DNA of 64,000 bases from Afipia birgiae 34632 (GTDB taxonomy: Bacteria; Pseudomonadota; Alphaproteobacteria; Rhizobiales; Xanthobacteraceae). Every line of letters begins with the position of its first letter. The stretch's first letter is position 1. Shown here piece after piece: positions 51,995 to 61,097 of the stretch. The stretch covers positions 2,787,931 to 2,851,930 of the forward strand of contig NZ_HG326652.1 of NCBI RefSeq assembly GCF_000308295.2, written 5' to 3'. A program made the position numbers and the translations under genes. Below the pieces are notes generated by a model. The model ran no database searches. It saw only the letters and a list, made by a program, of their open reading frames with translations, and had not been told where the DNA came from.

Positions 51995-52684
51995 CAATTA
52001 TTTTTTCATCTCAGCTGGTCTAAAACGCACCGGCCCCGCCGTGGGGAACCTTCTGATTGAGCCGCCTCCACGATCAGGTCCGCAGCGCCATCGAGTGGTT
52101 GTCAACGAGCTGGAGATGATCTGATGAACAGGCGCATTGATCCCAAAGCGGCGCTCGAGTGGAGCGAAAGCGATATCTGCAATCTCAGACTTGATCTGCG
52201 CTCGATGAGTATTCCGCTCTCGGAATGGCGCCTCGATTCAGCAAATCGAATTCAAAGAGCCAGCAAAGGAAAGAAAATGGAACGAGCCAAAAGCCATTCG
52301 ATAATTCGGCTCGATGAATTACGATCACGGATGAAGAGATCGAATCTCCGCCCCGGATTCGCAGTCTGGGCCCGGAGGCATGTTACCATAAGAACACTGC
52401 TGTCAGTTAAAGTCAGCGCTGTTCGTAGACGACGTTACCGACAGTTCACCCTGCAACCGTTGATCGTCGCCATATTCTCTTTAACTTGGTGCACATATGC
52501 GAAGTTGAGCAGCCACCCAACGACCTATCGCCGGCCAATCGAGATGCTCGCCGCCCTGTGCCAGCAAAGTCAGGATGCGATTAAAAGGGCTCGCAAGCAG
52601 CGTTGGCACGCGCAGCCGCTGCTGCCATGACCGTAGCCCTTTCCTTCGTCAATCTTCGAACTCCAAGAATGGAGTTGAATAGTG
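51995..52684. other. Gene-poor stretch of about 690 bp
   Basis: One open frame on the plus strand (52124-52630, MNRRIDPKAALEWSESDICN...) has a GGAGATGA sequence upstream but an unlikely, arginine-rich composition and no recognisable family; I do not call it. The base composition is lower in GC than that of the neighbours. It may be a decayed remnant. No repeat or RNA gene was seen. Confidence 0.4.
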
Positions 52685-53341
52685 TTACCGCTCCTTGACA
52701 TCCGATTGTGCGCGATTGAAAGCCACTATCGCGCGACGCGGCGGCGCATAAGACGATGTGCCGTACGTGTCGAATAGAGCTTTCGTCGCTACATAATGAT
52801 GCTCCAAGCCCCCTCTGAGCACGCGCTCAATCGGACCGTCCGGATAGCCGAGACCGAGCTTGCACGTCAGATCCATGTCAGCCTGACTTGCGAGACCCTC
52901 GTCAAGGAACCGAAGAGCGGCATTGTATTTCGGCAGGACCAGACGGTTGATGATGCGACCGATCTGATCGGCCGAAATGGCGACCTGAAGTCCGGCATTC
53001 TCGAATAGCGCCTTCGCTGCCGAAATTGCGGAGTCGCTGGTGTTCGGCTGCCGTACCACTTCAACCAGATTTGAGGGAGAATCATTACCGTTGCGATATC
53101 TGGCAAAGCCGAGAATATTTACCTGACCATTCTCATCGATGCCGCCGAGGTGCTCCGCCAGGCACTCGTTACCAAGTTCGACCAGAATGGCCGTCTTCGC
53201 TTGATCCGGCTTCACAGCAACGCCGCTATAGATCACGACGTCCGCATTTTCGACGCGCGACGCCTTTGCGTGGAAGCCGTCTGCATCCGGAAATGACGAG
53301 CTTTGTCCATTTTTGATGATCGCATATTGCATCGGCTTCAA
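52685..53341 (-). CDS. 3-hydroxyacyl-CoA dehydrogenase C-terminal part, separate gene (split PaaH)
   Basis: 218 residues. The second half (about 105-210) is a 3HCDH C-terminal helical domain: ADQIGRIINRLVLPKYNAAL, ASQADMDLTCKLGLGYPDGP, YGTSSYAPPRRAIVAF. The first half is a degenerate nucleotide-fold-like segment without the glycine loop. Together with the 293-residue protein encoded just upstream it rebuilds the layout of PaaH-type enzymes (about 475-510 residues, whose second half is degenerate). The two genes overlap by 4 nt (ATGA), so the subunits are probably made together and assemble. It is the last gene of the ten-gene operon. Confidence 0.8.
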   Translation of the reverse strand: MKPMQYAIIKNGQSSSFPDADGFHAKASRVENADVVIYSGVAVKPDQAKTAILVELGNECLAEHLGGIDENGQVNILGFARYRNGNDSPSNLVEVVRQPNTSDSAISAAKALFENAGLQVAISADQIGRIINRLVLPKYNAALRFLDEGLASQADMDLTCKLGLGYPDGPIERVLRGGLEHHYVATKALFDTYGTSSYAPPRRAIVAFNRAQSDVKER

Positions 53342-54219
53342 GCTCCAAACATCGCGTTGCCTTCATAGGTGAAGAAGCCGCGGCCAGATTTTCGTCCCAA
53401 CAAACCGGCGGCGACCATTCGCCTGAGCAACGGCGGCGTCGCCGCGCGAGGGTCCAGGGTAATAGGATAGAACGCCTCGCAGAGGCGGATTTGAGTATCG
53501 AGGCCGACAAGATCGATCAGCTCAAGCGGTCCCATCTTGTAACCGAGTGCAGCCTTGATGGCCCGATCGACGTTTTCCGCATCTGCAACGCCAGCTTCGA
53601 CGGCGCGGATAGCATCGTTGTTAAACGGGACAAGCAGTGCGTTGAGAATAAAGCCCGGTTTGTCCTGCGTTTTCACGGGGATCTGCTTGCAACCTTCGGT
53701 CCATTGCCACGCTGTCTGAAACGTCTCATCCGATGTCAGGATGCCGGGTGACATCTCGATCAATTTCATCAACTGAGCCGGCAGACAAAAGTGCATCCCG
53801 ACAACACGCTCAGGATTGCTCGATCCCGAAGCGATTTCGGTGATCGACAATGTCGACGTGTTCGACGCAAAGATGGTGTCCTTAGCGCAGACCGCATCAA
53901 GGCGCTTCAACAGATCTCGCTTGGTCGCGAGGTCCTCGAAGACCGCTTCGATCACAAGGTCACACGCCGAGAGGTCTTCGATCTTCGTGGTGAGGCTCAT
54001 GGCGGAGAGGATCGAGTCGCGCTCTTCTGCCTTCAATTTCCCCCGCTCGACGGACTTACCCAGGAAGGCGGCGGATTGCTTTTCCGCACGCTCAAGAGTG
54101 TCGCTCTTCATATCGTAGGAAATGGTGCGGAAGCCGGCACGCGCAGCGACGAGCGCGATGCCCGCCCCCATGGTTCCGCCTGCGCCGCAAACGCCGACCG
54201 TTTTGATCTGCTTTTTCAT
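53338..54219 (-). CDS. 3-hydroxyacyl-CoA dehydrogenase (3-hydroxybutyryl-CoA dehydrogenase type)
   Basis: 293 residues. NAD loop GAGGTMG at 12-18; catalytic S122 (FASNTSTLSI) and H143 (GMHFCLPAQLMKLIEM, where most relatives have HFFNP); DKPGFILNALLVPFNNDAI and MGPLELIDLVGLD in the C-terminal domain. It oxidises a 3-hydroxyacyl-CoA to the 3-oxo form with NAD. The substituted HFCLP motif hints at an unusual acyl group. It overlaps the acyl-CoA dehydrogenase gene and the split second part by 4 nt each. It may act on the opened dicarboxylic chain or share the ring-hydroxyl step with the SDR. Confidence 0.93.
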   Translation of the reverse strand: MKKQIKTVGVCGAGGTMGAGIALVAARAGFRTISYDMKSDTLERAEKQSAAFLGKSVERGKLKAEERDSILSAMSLTTKIEDLSACDLVIEAVFEDLATKRDLLKRLDAVCAKDTIFASNTSTLSITEIASGSSNPERVVGMHFCLPAQLMKLIEMSPGILTSDETFQTAWQWTEGCKQIPVKTQDKPGFILNALLVPFNNDAIRAVEAGVADAENVDRAIKAALGYKMGPLELIDLVGLDTQIRLCEAFYPITLDPRAATPPLLRRMVAAGLLGRKSGRGFFTYEGNAMFGA

Positions 54220-55382
54220 TTTGTCGCAAAACTCCGTCCGATGAGTTGGCGGTGCACCTGATTTGTGCCTTCCCAGATCTGGGTTATTTTTGCATCGCGC
54301 ATCAGGCGCTCGACGCGGTAGTCGCGGCAGTAGCCGTAGCCGCCGTGCATTTGAACGGCCTCTGTCGCGGCCCGCATCGCGAGATCCGATGCCCGCATTT
54401 TGGCCATGGATGCCTCGAGCCCGAAATCATCCGCACCGGCCTCGATCAGGTCGGCAAGGTAATCAAGCCAGCAATCGGCCATGGCAAGGTCGGTGGCCAA
54501 ATCGGCAATCATGAATTGATTGGCCTGGAAATCGACAATCCTGCGGCCGGACTGCCGCCGCTCATTCATGTAGGCCGTCATGTCCTTGAATGCGGCGGTC
54601 GCGATACCCAAGGCGTGCGCGGCCACACTTGGACGCGACCTGTTCAACGAACCGAGCAAAATGCTGAGACCGTCACCGGGATTTCCGATCAGGTTTGCGC
54701 GCGAAACGCGGCAGCCATTGAATCTCAGCGAGGCCGTCGATGATCCCCGGTGGCCCATCTTGTCTTCAAGCCGGACAACTTCGAAGCCGGGCGTGCCCTT
54801 CTCAAGAACCAGCACCGAGATCGATTTCTTGGCATCTTCGATTTCGGAGTACTTGCCGAACAGCAGAATCCGATCGGAAACGTCACCGCTCGTGATGAAC
54901 AACTTCGACCCATCAACGACGATGCTGTCGCCGTCCGGGCGGAAGCTGGTTTTCATGCCGGTGGCGTCGGAGCCTGCTGCTTCCTCCGTGATCGCCAGCG
55001 AAGCGAGGCCTCCCTCCGCGATGCAAGGCAGCAGCCTGGCCTTTTGCTCTTCCGAACCAAACTCGATCAAAGGTTTCATGGCGTGAAAGTTCGTGGCGTA
55101 GATGATGCCCGTCGACGCGCACGCTTCCGAAATCCGCCTGACGACGGCGAGATAGAGCCGGAACGACATCGGCGCGCCGCCATAGGCTTCGGGAATGAAA
55201 ATCGTGTTTAGGCCGAGCCTGTTGATGGCCTCGACATTCGCCCAGGGAAACTCTCCGGTTGCGTCGATGCGCGCGGCATTCGGCGCGATGATATCCGCGA
55301 CCAGCCGGTCGACCTGATCGAGCAGGAGACGCTCATCAGGCTCCCATCTCCGGCTGCGCTCGAGTTGCTCGAAGACCTTCAT
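54216..55382 (-). CDS. Acyl-CoA dehydrogenase of the sigma-54-linked operon
   Basis: 388 residues with all standard motifs: LASLAITEEAAGSDATGMKT, VVDGSKLFITSGDVSDRILL, EDKMGHRGSSTASLRFNGCR, and QIWEGTNQVHRQLIGRSFAT carrying the catalytic Glu (WEGT). It introduces a double bond next to the thioester carbonyl. In the proposed pathway it would be the BadJ/AliB-like step making a cycloalkene carboxyl-CoA. It starts on the last base of the SDR gene and overlaps the next gene by 4 nt. Confidence 0.95.
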   Translation of the reverse strand: MKVFEQLERSRRWEPDERLLLDQVDRLVADIIAPNAARIDATGEFPWANVEAINRLGLNTIFIPEAYGGAPMSFRLYLAVVRRISEACASTGIIYATNFHAMKPLIEFGSEEQKARLLPCIAEGGLASLAITEEAAGSDATGMKTSFRPDGDSIVVDGSKLFITSGDVSDRILLFGKYSEIEDAKKSISVLVLEKGTPGFEVVRLEDKMGHRGSSTASLRFNGCRVSRANLIGNPGDGLSILLGSLNRSRPSVAAHALGIATAAFKDMTAYMNERRQSGRRIVDFQANQFMIADLATDLAMADCWLDYLADLIEAGADDFGLEASMAKMRASDLAMRAATEAVQMHGGYGYCRDYRVERLMRDAKITQIWEGTNQVHRQLIGRSFATK

Positions 55383-56089
55383 CAGAGGTTGGCTCCTTGA
55401 CCGCCGTCCATGTAGATCGTCTCGCCGGTCAGGAAACCTATCTTTTCGGAATACAAGGCACCGACCAGTCGCGCGACTTCATTGGCTGTGCCCGGTCGCC
55501 CCATCGGAACACGCCGCTTCAGCCAGCTCCGCACTTTCTCGTTGGCAAGAAAATCACGATTCAGTTCGGTTTCGATGTAGCCCGGAGCAATGTCGAGCAC
55601 CTTGATGCCGTCCTTTGCCCACTCGGACGCAAGGCAGCGGGTGATGGCACCGACGGCGGCTTTGGAGGCGCAGTAGGCCAGATTTTCAGCGACTGCGAGC
55701 TTGTCGAAAAACGATCCGATGTTGACGATCAGGCTGTCACCGGTTTCCTTGAGGTGAGGATACGCTTCCCGACATCCAACCAGGACGGCCGAAGCATTCA
55801 GCCTCATGGCCGCCTCGAATTCGGACAGTGACAATTCAGCGCTGGGCTTTGCTTCATGCGCGCCGGCGTTGTTGACCAATCCGACGATCGAACCGTTTGC
55901 AGCGACCTTGGCGATGGCTTTGGCGATCGAGATCTCGTCGGTCATGTCGCAAACGATGCCGATCCCGACCGAACACGACCCGCTCCTCGACAGGCCTGCA
56001 ACCTGAAACCCCCGGCGATCCAGTTCGATCGCGATCGCTTCGCCGATACCCCGACTCGCTCCGGTGACAATGATTTGTCCATTACTCAT
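55382..56089 (-). CDS. Short-chain dehydrogenase (BadH-like role proposed)
   Basis: 235 residues from ATG at 56089, overlapping the previous stop by 8 nt. Classical SDR: TGASRGIG at 9-16, NNAG at 73-76, catalytic S126, Y139 and K143 (YCASK), and APGYIETELNRD after it. It would oxidise a secondary alcohol, for example a 2-hydroxycycloalkane-carboxyl-CoA to the ketone, as BadH does in Rhodopseudomonas palustris. It is not especially close to BadH in its N-terminus, so the role rests on operon context. FabG-like activity is the main alternative. Confidence 0.92.
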   Translation of the reverse strand: MSNGQIIVTGASRGIGEAIAIELDRRGFQVAGLSRSGSCSVGIGIVCDMTDEISIAKAIAKVAANGSIVGLVNNAGAHEAKPSAELSLSEFEAAMRLNASAVLVGCREAYPHLKETGDSLIVNIGSFFDKLAVAENLAYCASKAAVGAITRCLASEWAKDGIKVLDIAPGYIETELNRDFLANEKVRSWLKRRVPMGRPGTANEVARLVGALYSEKIGFLTGETIYMDGGQGANL

Positions 56090-56849
56090 CTCTAAACATC
56101 GCCTTCCGTTTTTCCGTAAATGCGGCCATGCCTTCCTCGGCATCCGCAGTGCTGAACGCGAGTGTCGACAGATCCGTCTCGATTTTCAGCCCCTCATGAA
56201 TTGGAACATCGAGCGCCCGTGTGACGGCTTCGCGCGCCAGACCCAGCGCAAGCAAGCTGAACGATGCGAACTCTTTCGCGAAGTTGACAGCTCCCTCGAC
56301 GGCGCTGCCCTCAACCAGCCGATGGACAAGCCCGATGCGTTCGGCTTCCTCGGCCGCCACCGTGCGTCCCAGCATGATCATCTCAAGAGCCCTTGCCTCA
56401 CCAATGATCCGTGGCAGACGCTGCGTGCCACCGTAGCCGGGGATGAGACCAAGCTTGATTTCCGGAAGTCCCAGCTTGGCGTTGCGCGTCGCCAGCCGGA
56501 ACGTGCACGCAAGCGCAAATTCCAGCCCGCCTCCGAATGCAAAGCCATTGATGGCCGCAACGGAGGGAAACGGAAGCCGCTCAAGTTTCGCAAATGTCGC
56601 CTGCCCGAGTTCCGCTCCGCGCTTGCGAGCGGTCATCGACCTGCCGCGCAACTCCTTGATATCCGCGCCGGCGCAGAAGGCTTTTTCCCCGGCGCCAGTC
56701 ACGATGAGCGCGCGGACCTTCCAACTGGCGACGTCATCCAGCGCGGCCGCGATCTCGTTCAGAATTGAAAACGACAGGGCGTTCAGCGCCTCCGGCCGGT
56801 TGAGCCGGAGCAATGCGCAGTCATCGAGTTTGGTCAATTCGACAGACAT
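56082..56849 (-). CDS. Enoyl-CoA hydratase (BadK-like role proposed)
   Basis: 255 residues: ALLRLNRPEALNALSFSILN, EKAFCAGADIKELRG, AAINGFAFGGGLEFALACTF, LPEIKLGLIPGYGGTQRLPR. Both catalytic glutamates of the standard hydratase (in GGGLEFAL context and PEIKLG) appear to be in place. It would hydrate the 1-ene-carboxyl-CoA to the 2-hydroxy compound. It is directly downstream of the BadI-like gene and overlaps the SDR start by 8 nt, matching the logic badK-badH-badI (hydrate, oxidise, cleave). Confidence 0.93.
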   Translation of the reverse strand: MSVELTKLDDCALLRLNRPEALNALSFSILNEIAAALDDVASWKVRALIVTGAGEKAFCAGADIKELRGRSMTARKRGAELGQATFAKLERLPFPSVAAINGFAFGGGLEFALACTFRLATRNAKLGLPEIKLGLIPGYGGTQRLPRIIGEARALEMIMLGRTVAAEEAERIGLVHRLVEGSAVEGAVNFAKEFASFSLLALGLAREAVTRALDVPIHEGLKIETDLSTLAFSTADAEEGMAAFTEKRKAMFRDE

Positions 56850-56882
56850 GGATTTGCTTTCTTGAGGCCTGAGCGGCCACCA

Positions 56883-57662
56883 TTACTTCCCAAACTTGCT
56901 GGCGTCGGGCTTGCGACGTTCACCGAACGAAGCCGACAGTTCGTGGCTTTCATCGGTGTCGAGATAAGGACGGAGCAGCAAATCGTGGGACACACGCGCG
57001 AGGCCGGACACGCCGCCATGCCGTGCGTTGAATGCCGCCTTGATCGAGGCCAGAGCAAACGGACCGCGATCAGCGACATCGAGTGCAAGCTTCCGTGTCT
57101 CTTCCTTCAGCTTGTCGTCCGGCACGACCTTGTTGATCAGACCGATCTCGAGCGCTTCGCGGGCGGAGATTTTGGGGTTGCAGTACCACATCTCCTTGGC
57201 TTTCTTCTTGCCAACGAGGTCTTCGAGATACCAGGTGCCGTAACCTGCATCAAACGATCCCATCATCGGGCCAACCTGACGGAAAATCGCGCCTTCCTTG
57301 GCGATGGTCAGGTCGCAGACCACCTGCAGCACGTTTCCGCCGCCGACCGCGAAGCCATTAACGCTGGCGATCACCGGCTTCTGAAGTCGGTCGATCGCTT
57401 CATACATTTCGAGTGTCGGAAGAACGCCGGCGTAGAGAATGGAATCTTCCATTCCATCCTTGCGTCCCCCTATGCAGAAAAACTTGTCTCCCGCCCCGGT
57501 GAGCACGATGACCCTGGTGCGCGTTTCGCGGCGGATGTTGTTGATGCAATCCCGGATCTCATGACACATCGTGGCATTGAACTTATTGCCGTCGTCCGGC
57601 CGGTTCAGCGTGATTGTTCCGATCGGGCCGTCCTCTTGGTAGATGATGGTTTCAAACGTCAT
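56883..57662 (-). CDS. BadI-like 2-ketocycloalkane-carboxyl-CoA hydrolase (crotonase superfamily)
   Basis: 259 residues from ATG at 57662 with AGAGGAA upstream; the CoA-transferase stop lies 11 nt inside. It reads like BadI/MenB rather than an ordinary hydratase: GFAVGGGNVLQVVCDLTIAK (107-110 GGGN), AIFRQVGPMMGSFDAGYGTW, GKKKAKEMWYCNPKISAREA, and the C-terminal FGERRKPDASKFGK. BadI opens the six-membered ring of 2-ketocyclohexanecarboxyl-CoA to pimelyl-CoA. MenB is unlikely because alphaproteobacteria of this type use ubiquinone and no other men gene is near. This gene is the key clue to a ring-cleaving pathway. Confidence 0.88.
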   Translation of the reverse strand: MTFETIIYQEDGPIGTITLNRPDDGNKFNATMCHEIRDCINNIRRETRTRVIVLTGAGDKFFCIGGRKDGMEDSILYAGVLPTLEMYEAIDRLQKPVIASVNGFAVGGGNVLQVVCDLTIAKEGAIFRQVGPMMGSFDAGYGTWYLEDLVGKKKAKEMWYCNPKISAREALEIGLINKVVPDDKLKEETRKLALDVADRGPFALASIKAAFNARHGGVSGLARVSHDLLLRPYLDTDESHELSASFGERRKPDASKFGK

Positions 57663-58956
57663 GATTTTTCCTCTGGTTATTGACTGTTCTGAGTCTGGCG
57701 CGCTCGGCCTCATCCATTCCGAGCATGTTACGGAGAATGGTGTCGGTGTGTTCGCCGAGGCGCGGTGGCGCACTACGAGGCGAATTGGCCATGCCGTCGA
57801 TATGAATGCCGGTGCCAACTTGAGGCACAGCGCGGCCGCTACCGGCAATCTGGTAAAACATACCCCTGTCCAGCAGCACTTCATCCGCGACGACCTGATC
57901 AATGCTGTTGATCGGACCCGACGGAATTCTCGCGGAACGGAACAACGTCAGCCAATGATCGCGAGGCCTTTCACGCAGGATTTTTTCGATTCTCGCGACG
58001 ATGCCTTGTCGTTGCTGCCGGCGATCTGCGTTGGTACGCAAACCTGATTCCTCGGCAACCTCGGGCTGACCGACAGCTTCCCAGAAACGCCGCCAAAGGT
58101 TGTCGTTACCAAGAGCGAGCGTGATCGGATCATCGGCGGTTTCAAAGGCTTGATAAATCGCAATGACACTGTCCTTTCCGCCCGACCGGGTCGGAACATC
58201 GCCGGAGCCCAGATAAGGCAAGATCCGGCACGACAAAAACCGCGTCGTGGAATCGACAAGCGCAATGTCGATCACATGGCCTTCACCCGTTCGCTGTCGC
58301 GAGAAAAGCGCCGACACTGTCGCGAAGGCAGCATCCTGTCCGGCAAGCATGTCGGCTGCCGGGGCGCCTATCTTTTGCGGCTCACCACCGGCAGCGCCGG
58401 TAATGTCCATGATGCCCGAGTAGCCCTCGGCTATGAGATCATAGCAAGTCCAGTCCGCACGCTCGCCCTTCAGGCCGAATCCCGTGATTGAGACGTAGAC
58501 CAGATCGGACCGTACTGATCGCAAAGAATCCGCGTCGACTTTCAGCTTGCGCGCAACGCGGGGCGGCAGATTGACGACCACGACATCGGCCAGACGAACC
58601 AAACGATGGAGGACGTTCAGCCCTTCCGGCTGCGAATAATCCAGCGCGATGCTTTTCTTGTTGCGGTTGACGCTCAGGAACCAAAGCGACTCTCCATCAA
58701 GGAATGGAGGCCCCCATGCGCGGGCATCGTCGCCGCCTTCGGGGCGCTCAATCTTGAGAACTTCCGCTCCCATGTCCGCGAGTAGCATGGTCGCCGATGG
58801 CCCAGCGACCGACGTCGTCAGATCGACAACACGCACACCCTCAAGAAGGCTGAAACCCTGTGCCAGCGCCCTTACCGGCAGGGCGTCTATCGGGTTTATT
58901 TTCGTTGCTGTGGCGCTAAGGGGCTTCATCGCAGATTCTTTTTCATCCGTGCGCAC
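57652..58956 (-). CDS. Class III (CaiB/BaiF) CoA-transferase, second copy
   Basis: 434 residues from GTG at 58956, 4 nt after the upstream stop; ATG at 58929 (425 residues) is an alternative start. Motifs: GVRVVDLTTSVAGPSATMLL, ADMGAEVLKIERPEGGDDAR, the NKKSIALDY strand, and an interlocked-dimer C-terminal part (GKDSVIAIYQAFETADDPIT). It moves CoA between carboxylic acids through a mixed anhydride on an aspartate. It differs clearly from the other CoA-transferase in the operon, so they may form a heteromer, as in BbsEF, or serve different acids. Confidence 0.92.
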   Translation of the reverse strand: MRTDEKESAMKPLSATATKINPIDALPVRALAQGFSLLEGVRVVDLTTSVAGPSATMLLADMGAEVLKIERPEGGDDARAWGPPFLDGESLWFLSVNRNKKSIALDYSQPEGLNVLHRLVRLADVVVVNLPPRVARKLKVDADSLRSVRSDLVYVSITGFGLKGERADWTCYDLIAEGYSGIMDITGAAGGEPQKIGAPAADMLAGQDAAFATVSALFSRQRTGEGHVIDIALVDSTTRFLSCRILPYLGSGDVPTRSGGKDSVIAIYQAFETADDPITLALGNDNLWRRFWEAVGQPEVAEESGLRTNADRRQQRQGIVARIEKILRERPRDHWLTLFRSARIPSGPINSIDQVVADEVLLDRGMFYQIAGSGRAVPQVGTGIHIDGMANSPRSAPPRLGEHTDTILRNMLGMDEAERARLRTVNNQRKNHDV

Positions 58957-58960
58957 GGCC

Positions 58961-59956
58961 TTACGTCACGTCCATCACGACAACCGCCTTGCCGCGCACC
59001 TTGCCTTGCCCGATCAGGTCGAGCGCGACCGGGAGCTCATTGAACGGATATTCTTTCATCAGTTGCGGTTTGACTGCTCCGACCCGCCAGAGACGAAAAA
59101 TGTCAGCTTGCACTTCCTCGACACGCTTCGGAGCCCGATCGCGATAGTCGCTCCACTGGAGTCCGCAAACGCTGATATTCTTGAGCAGGAGGTAATTCGC
59201 CTTGAGGCTTGGAATTTCGCCGGCCGCGAAGCCGATGACGACCAGTCGGCCGCACCACGCCATGGCGCGCAACGCAGCCCCGAAGAACTCACCTCCGAGC
59301 GGATCGAGCACGACATCCGCGCCGACACCGCCTGTTGCCGCGTGCACCTGAGCGCGCAAGCTATCCTTGAGATCGGACCCGGACACATCGATCACATGAT
59401 CGGCGCCGTTGTTCTTCACAAACGCCGCCTCTTCGGACGTGCGAACCGCAGCGAGGACACGCGCCCCAAGCCCCTTGGCAATCTGGACCGCGGCGAGACC
59501 GATGCCGCCCGCAGCACCACCGACAAGAACCGTCTCGCCTTTGCGATACTGTCCGCGATCGACCAGAGCGAGGTACGCTGTTTGATAGACCAGACCCATC
59601 GCGGCGGCCTGCGGGAACCCCAACGCGTCGGGCAGCTTGAACGTCTGCTCTGGCGTCACCAGCGCCTGCTCGGCAAAGGCACCATGTTCGACGTGGCTCA
59701 AAACCCTGTCGCCTGCAGTGAACTGCTTCACATCCTGACCGACACTCAGCACCACACCAGCGAGATCTTTTCCAGGCGTGAAGGGGCGTTTGGGAAGCAC
59801 CTGATATTTTCCCGAGACAACGAGCACATCCGGAAAATTGATTCCGGCAGCCCGCACGCCGATGAGGATCTGTCCCTTACCCGGTACCAGATCGGCGACC
59901 TTGTTCAATTGGAGTGACGACGGATCGCCATGCTCGACGACTTGATAGGCCCGCAT
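58961..59956 (-). CDS. Quinone-oxidoreductase-like MDR protein
   Basis: 331 residues of the zinc-free medium-chain reductase family: GINFPDVLVVSGKYQVLPKR, PFTPGKDLAGVVLSVGQDVK, nucleotide loop VLVGGAAGGIGLAAVQIAKG, VVLDPLGGEFFGAALRAMAW. No catalytic or structural zinc cysteines are visible. Family members reduce quinones or the double bond of enoyl-CoA/enones with NADPH. In this operon it may reduce an alpha,beta-unsaturated ring acid or ketone. It lies between the two CoA-transferase genes with 4-11 nt gaps. Confidence 0.93.
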   Translation of the reverse strand: MRAYQVVEHGDPSSLQLNKVADLVPGKGQILIGVRAAGINFPDVLVVSGKYQVLPKRPFTPGKDLAGVVLSVGQDVKQFTAGDRVLSHVEHGAFAEQALVTPEQTFKLPDALGFPQAAAMGLVYQTAYLALVDRGQYRKGETVLVGGAAGGIGLAAVQIAKGLGARVLAAVRTSEEAAFVKNNGADHVIDVSGSDLKDSLRAQVHAATGGVGADVVLDPLGGEFFGAALRAMAWCGRLVVIGFAAGEIPSLKANYLLLKNISVCGLQWSDYRDRAPKRVEEVQADIFRLWRVGAVKPQLMKEYPFNELPVALDLIGQGKVRGKAVVVMDVT

Positions 59957-59967
59957 TCAATTCTTCC

Positions 59968-61080
59968 TTACTCGGCGAGAAGTTTCGCGGTGCTCGCGCC
60001 GAGACGCGGTGGCGGGTTAGTTGTTTTGGCGCGGAAAGCATCGGCCACAGGAAGCGGCAGCGCAGGGACGGCCTTCCCCGCCACGCTCAGATTCCGGCCG
60101 AATACTTTTCTGGCGGCAAAGTGCGGATCGGCGACGGCTTCCTCCAGCCGCGCGACGATGGAGCAGCAAACGTCCTGCCCTTCAAATTCTGCTTTCCATG
60201 CTGCTGCCGACTTTCGCTTGATAATCGCAGCAACGGCTGCAATCGCAGCCTTCGGATCAGCGCTCGGGCTTCGCATGTCGCCGGTGAGACCGATGATCGA
60301 ACAGAAATTGTTCCAGAATTTTTCCTCAAGGGGTGCAGCCGCCAAATACCGACCGTCAGCGGTCGCGTAAATCTGATAGCGCGGACTTCCACCGGTCACG
60401 AGCGCATCGCCGCCACCGGGCCACATGCCGACGCTGATTCCATTTCCAATGCCCCAGTAGACGAAGGACAAAAGGTTTTCGCCCATTGCGATGTCGAGAT
60501 ATGTGCCTTCACCTGTCTGATCGCGGCGCCTGAGAGCCAGAAGAATGTTCATCACCGCGGGATAAGCCCCTCCCGCAATGTCGGCGGCCAGCACAGGCGG
60601 CAATACCGGCGCGCCATCGCTGCCCGCGCTCAACCCGAGAATGCCCGCCTCGGCCATGTAGTTCAGATCATGAGCGGCGACGAGCGCCTTCGGCCCAGTC
60701 TGTCCCCATCCCGTGATGGCACAGTAAATTAACCGGCTGTTGATCCGTTTGAGATCGGCGTAACCGAATCCCAGCCGATCCATGACACCTGGACGAAACT
60801 GCTCGATCACAATATCGGCTTGTTCGATCAGTGGCCGCAGGCGTGTGAACGCATCGCTTGCTTTCAGATCGATCGCGATACTTTCCTTGCCGGCATTGAG
60901 AAGCGCGAAGTTGACGCTGTCCTCTCCAACCTTCGGCTCATAGCTGCGCATCTCATCCCCGGTACCGGGACGCTCGATCTTGATAACCTGCGCACCGGCC
61001 TCGGTCAGTATCAAGCCAGCAAGCGGCCCTGGAAGGAGCGTGCTGAAATCGATGACCCTGATATTCTCAAGAGGACGCAT
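59968..61080 (-). CDS. Class III (CaiB/BaiF) CoA-transferase, first copy
   Basis: 370 residues from ATG at 61080 (the frame extends to 61101). Motifs: IRVIDFSTLLPGPLAGLILT, EAGAQVIKIERPGTGDEMRS, YCAITGWGQTGPKALVAAHD with the likely catalytic aspartate in AAHDLNYMAEAG, and ADIAGGAYPAVMNILLALRR. The style is of alpha-methylacyl-CoA racemase/CoA-transferase proteins, so racemase activity on a branched or cyclic acyl-CoA is a real alternative. It is second gene of the operon, 17 nt after the ligase. Confidence 0.92.
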   Translation of the reverse strand: MRPLENIRVIDFSTLLPGPLAGLILTEAGAQVIKIERPGTGDEMRSYEPKVGEDSVNFALLNAGKESIAIDLKASDAFTRLRPLIEQADIVIEQFRPGVMDRLGFGYADLKRINSRLIYCAITGWGQTGPKALVAAHDLNYMAEAGILGLSAGSDGAPVLPPVLAADIAGGAYPAVMNILLALRRRDQTGEGTYLDIAMGENLLSFVYWGIGNGISVGMWPGGGDALVTGGSPRYQIYATADGRYLAAAPLEEKFWNNFCSIIGLTGDMRSPSADPKAAIAAVAAIIKRKSAAAWKAEFEGQDVCCSIVARLEEAVADPHFAARKVFGRNLSVAGKAVPALPLPVADAFRAKTTNPPPRLGASTAKLLAE

Positions 61081-61097
61081 GGCTGACTTTGTTCCTC

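Noticed and set aside
52124-52630. 168-codon frame with a weak ribosome binding sequence
   Set aside because: Arg-rich, no domain, lower GC region; could be a remnant but I cannot support a gene.
56883-57662. Naphthoate synthase MenB as identity of the BadI-like gene
   Set aside because: No other menaquinone gene nearby, the operon is CoA catabolic, and this bacterial group uses ubiquinone.
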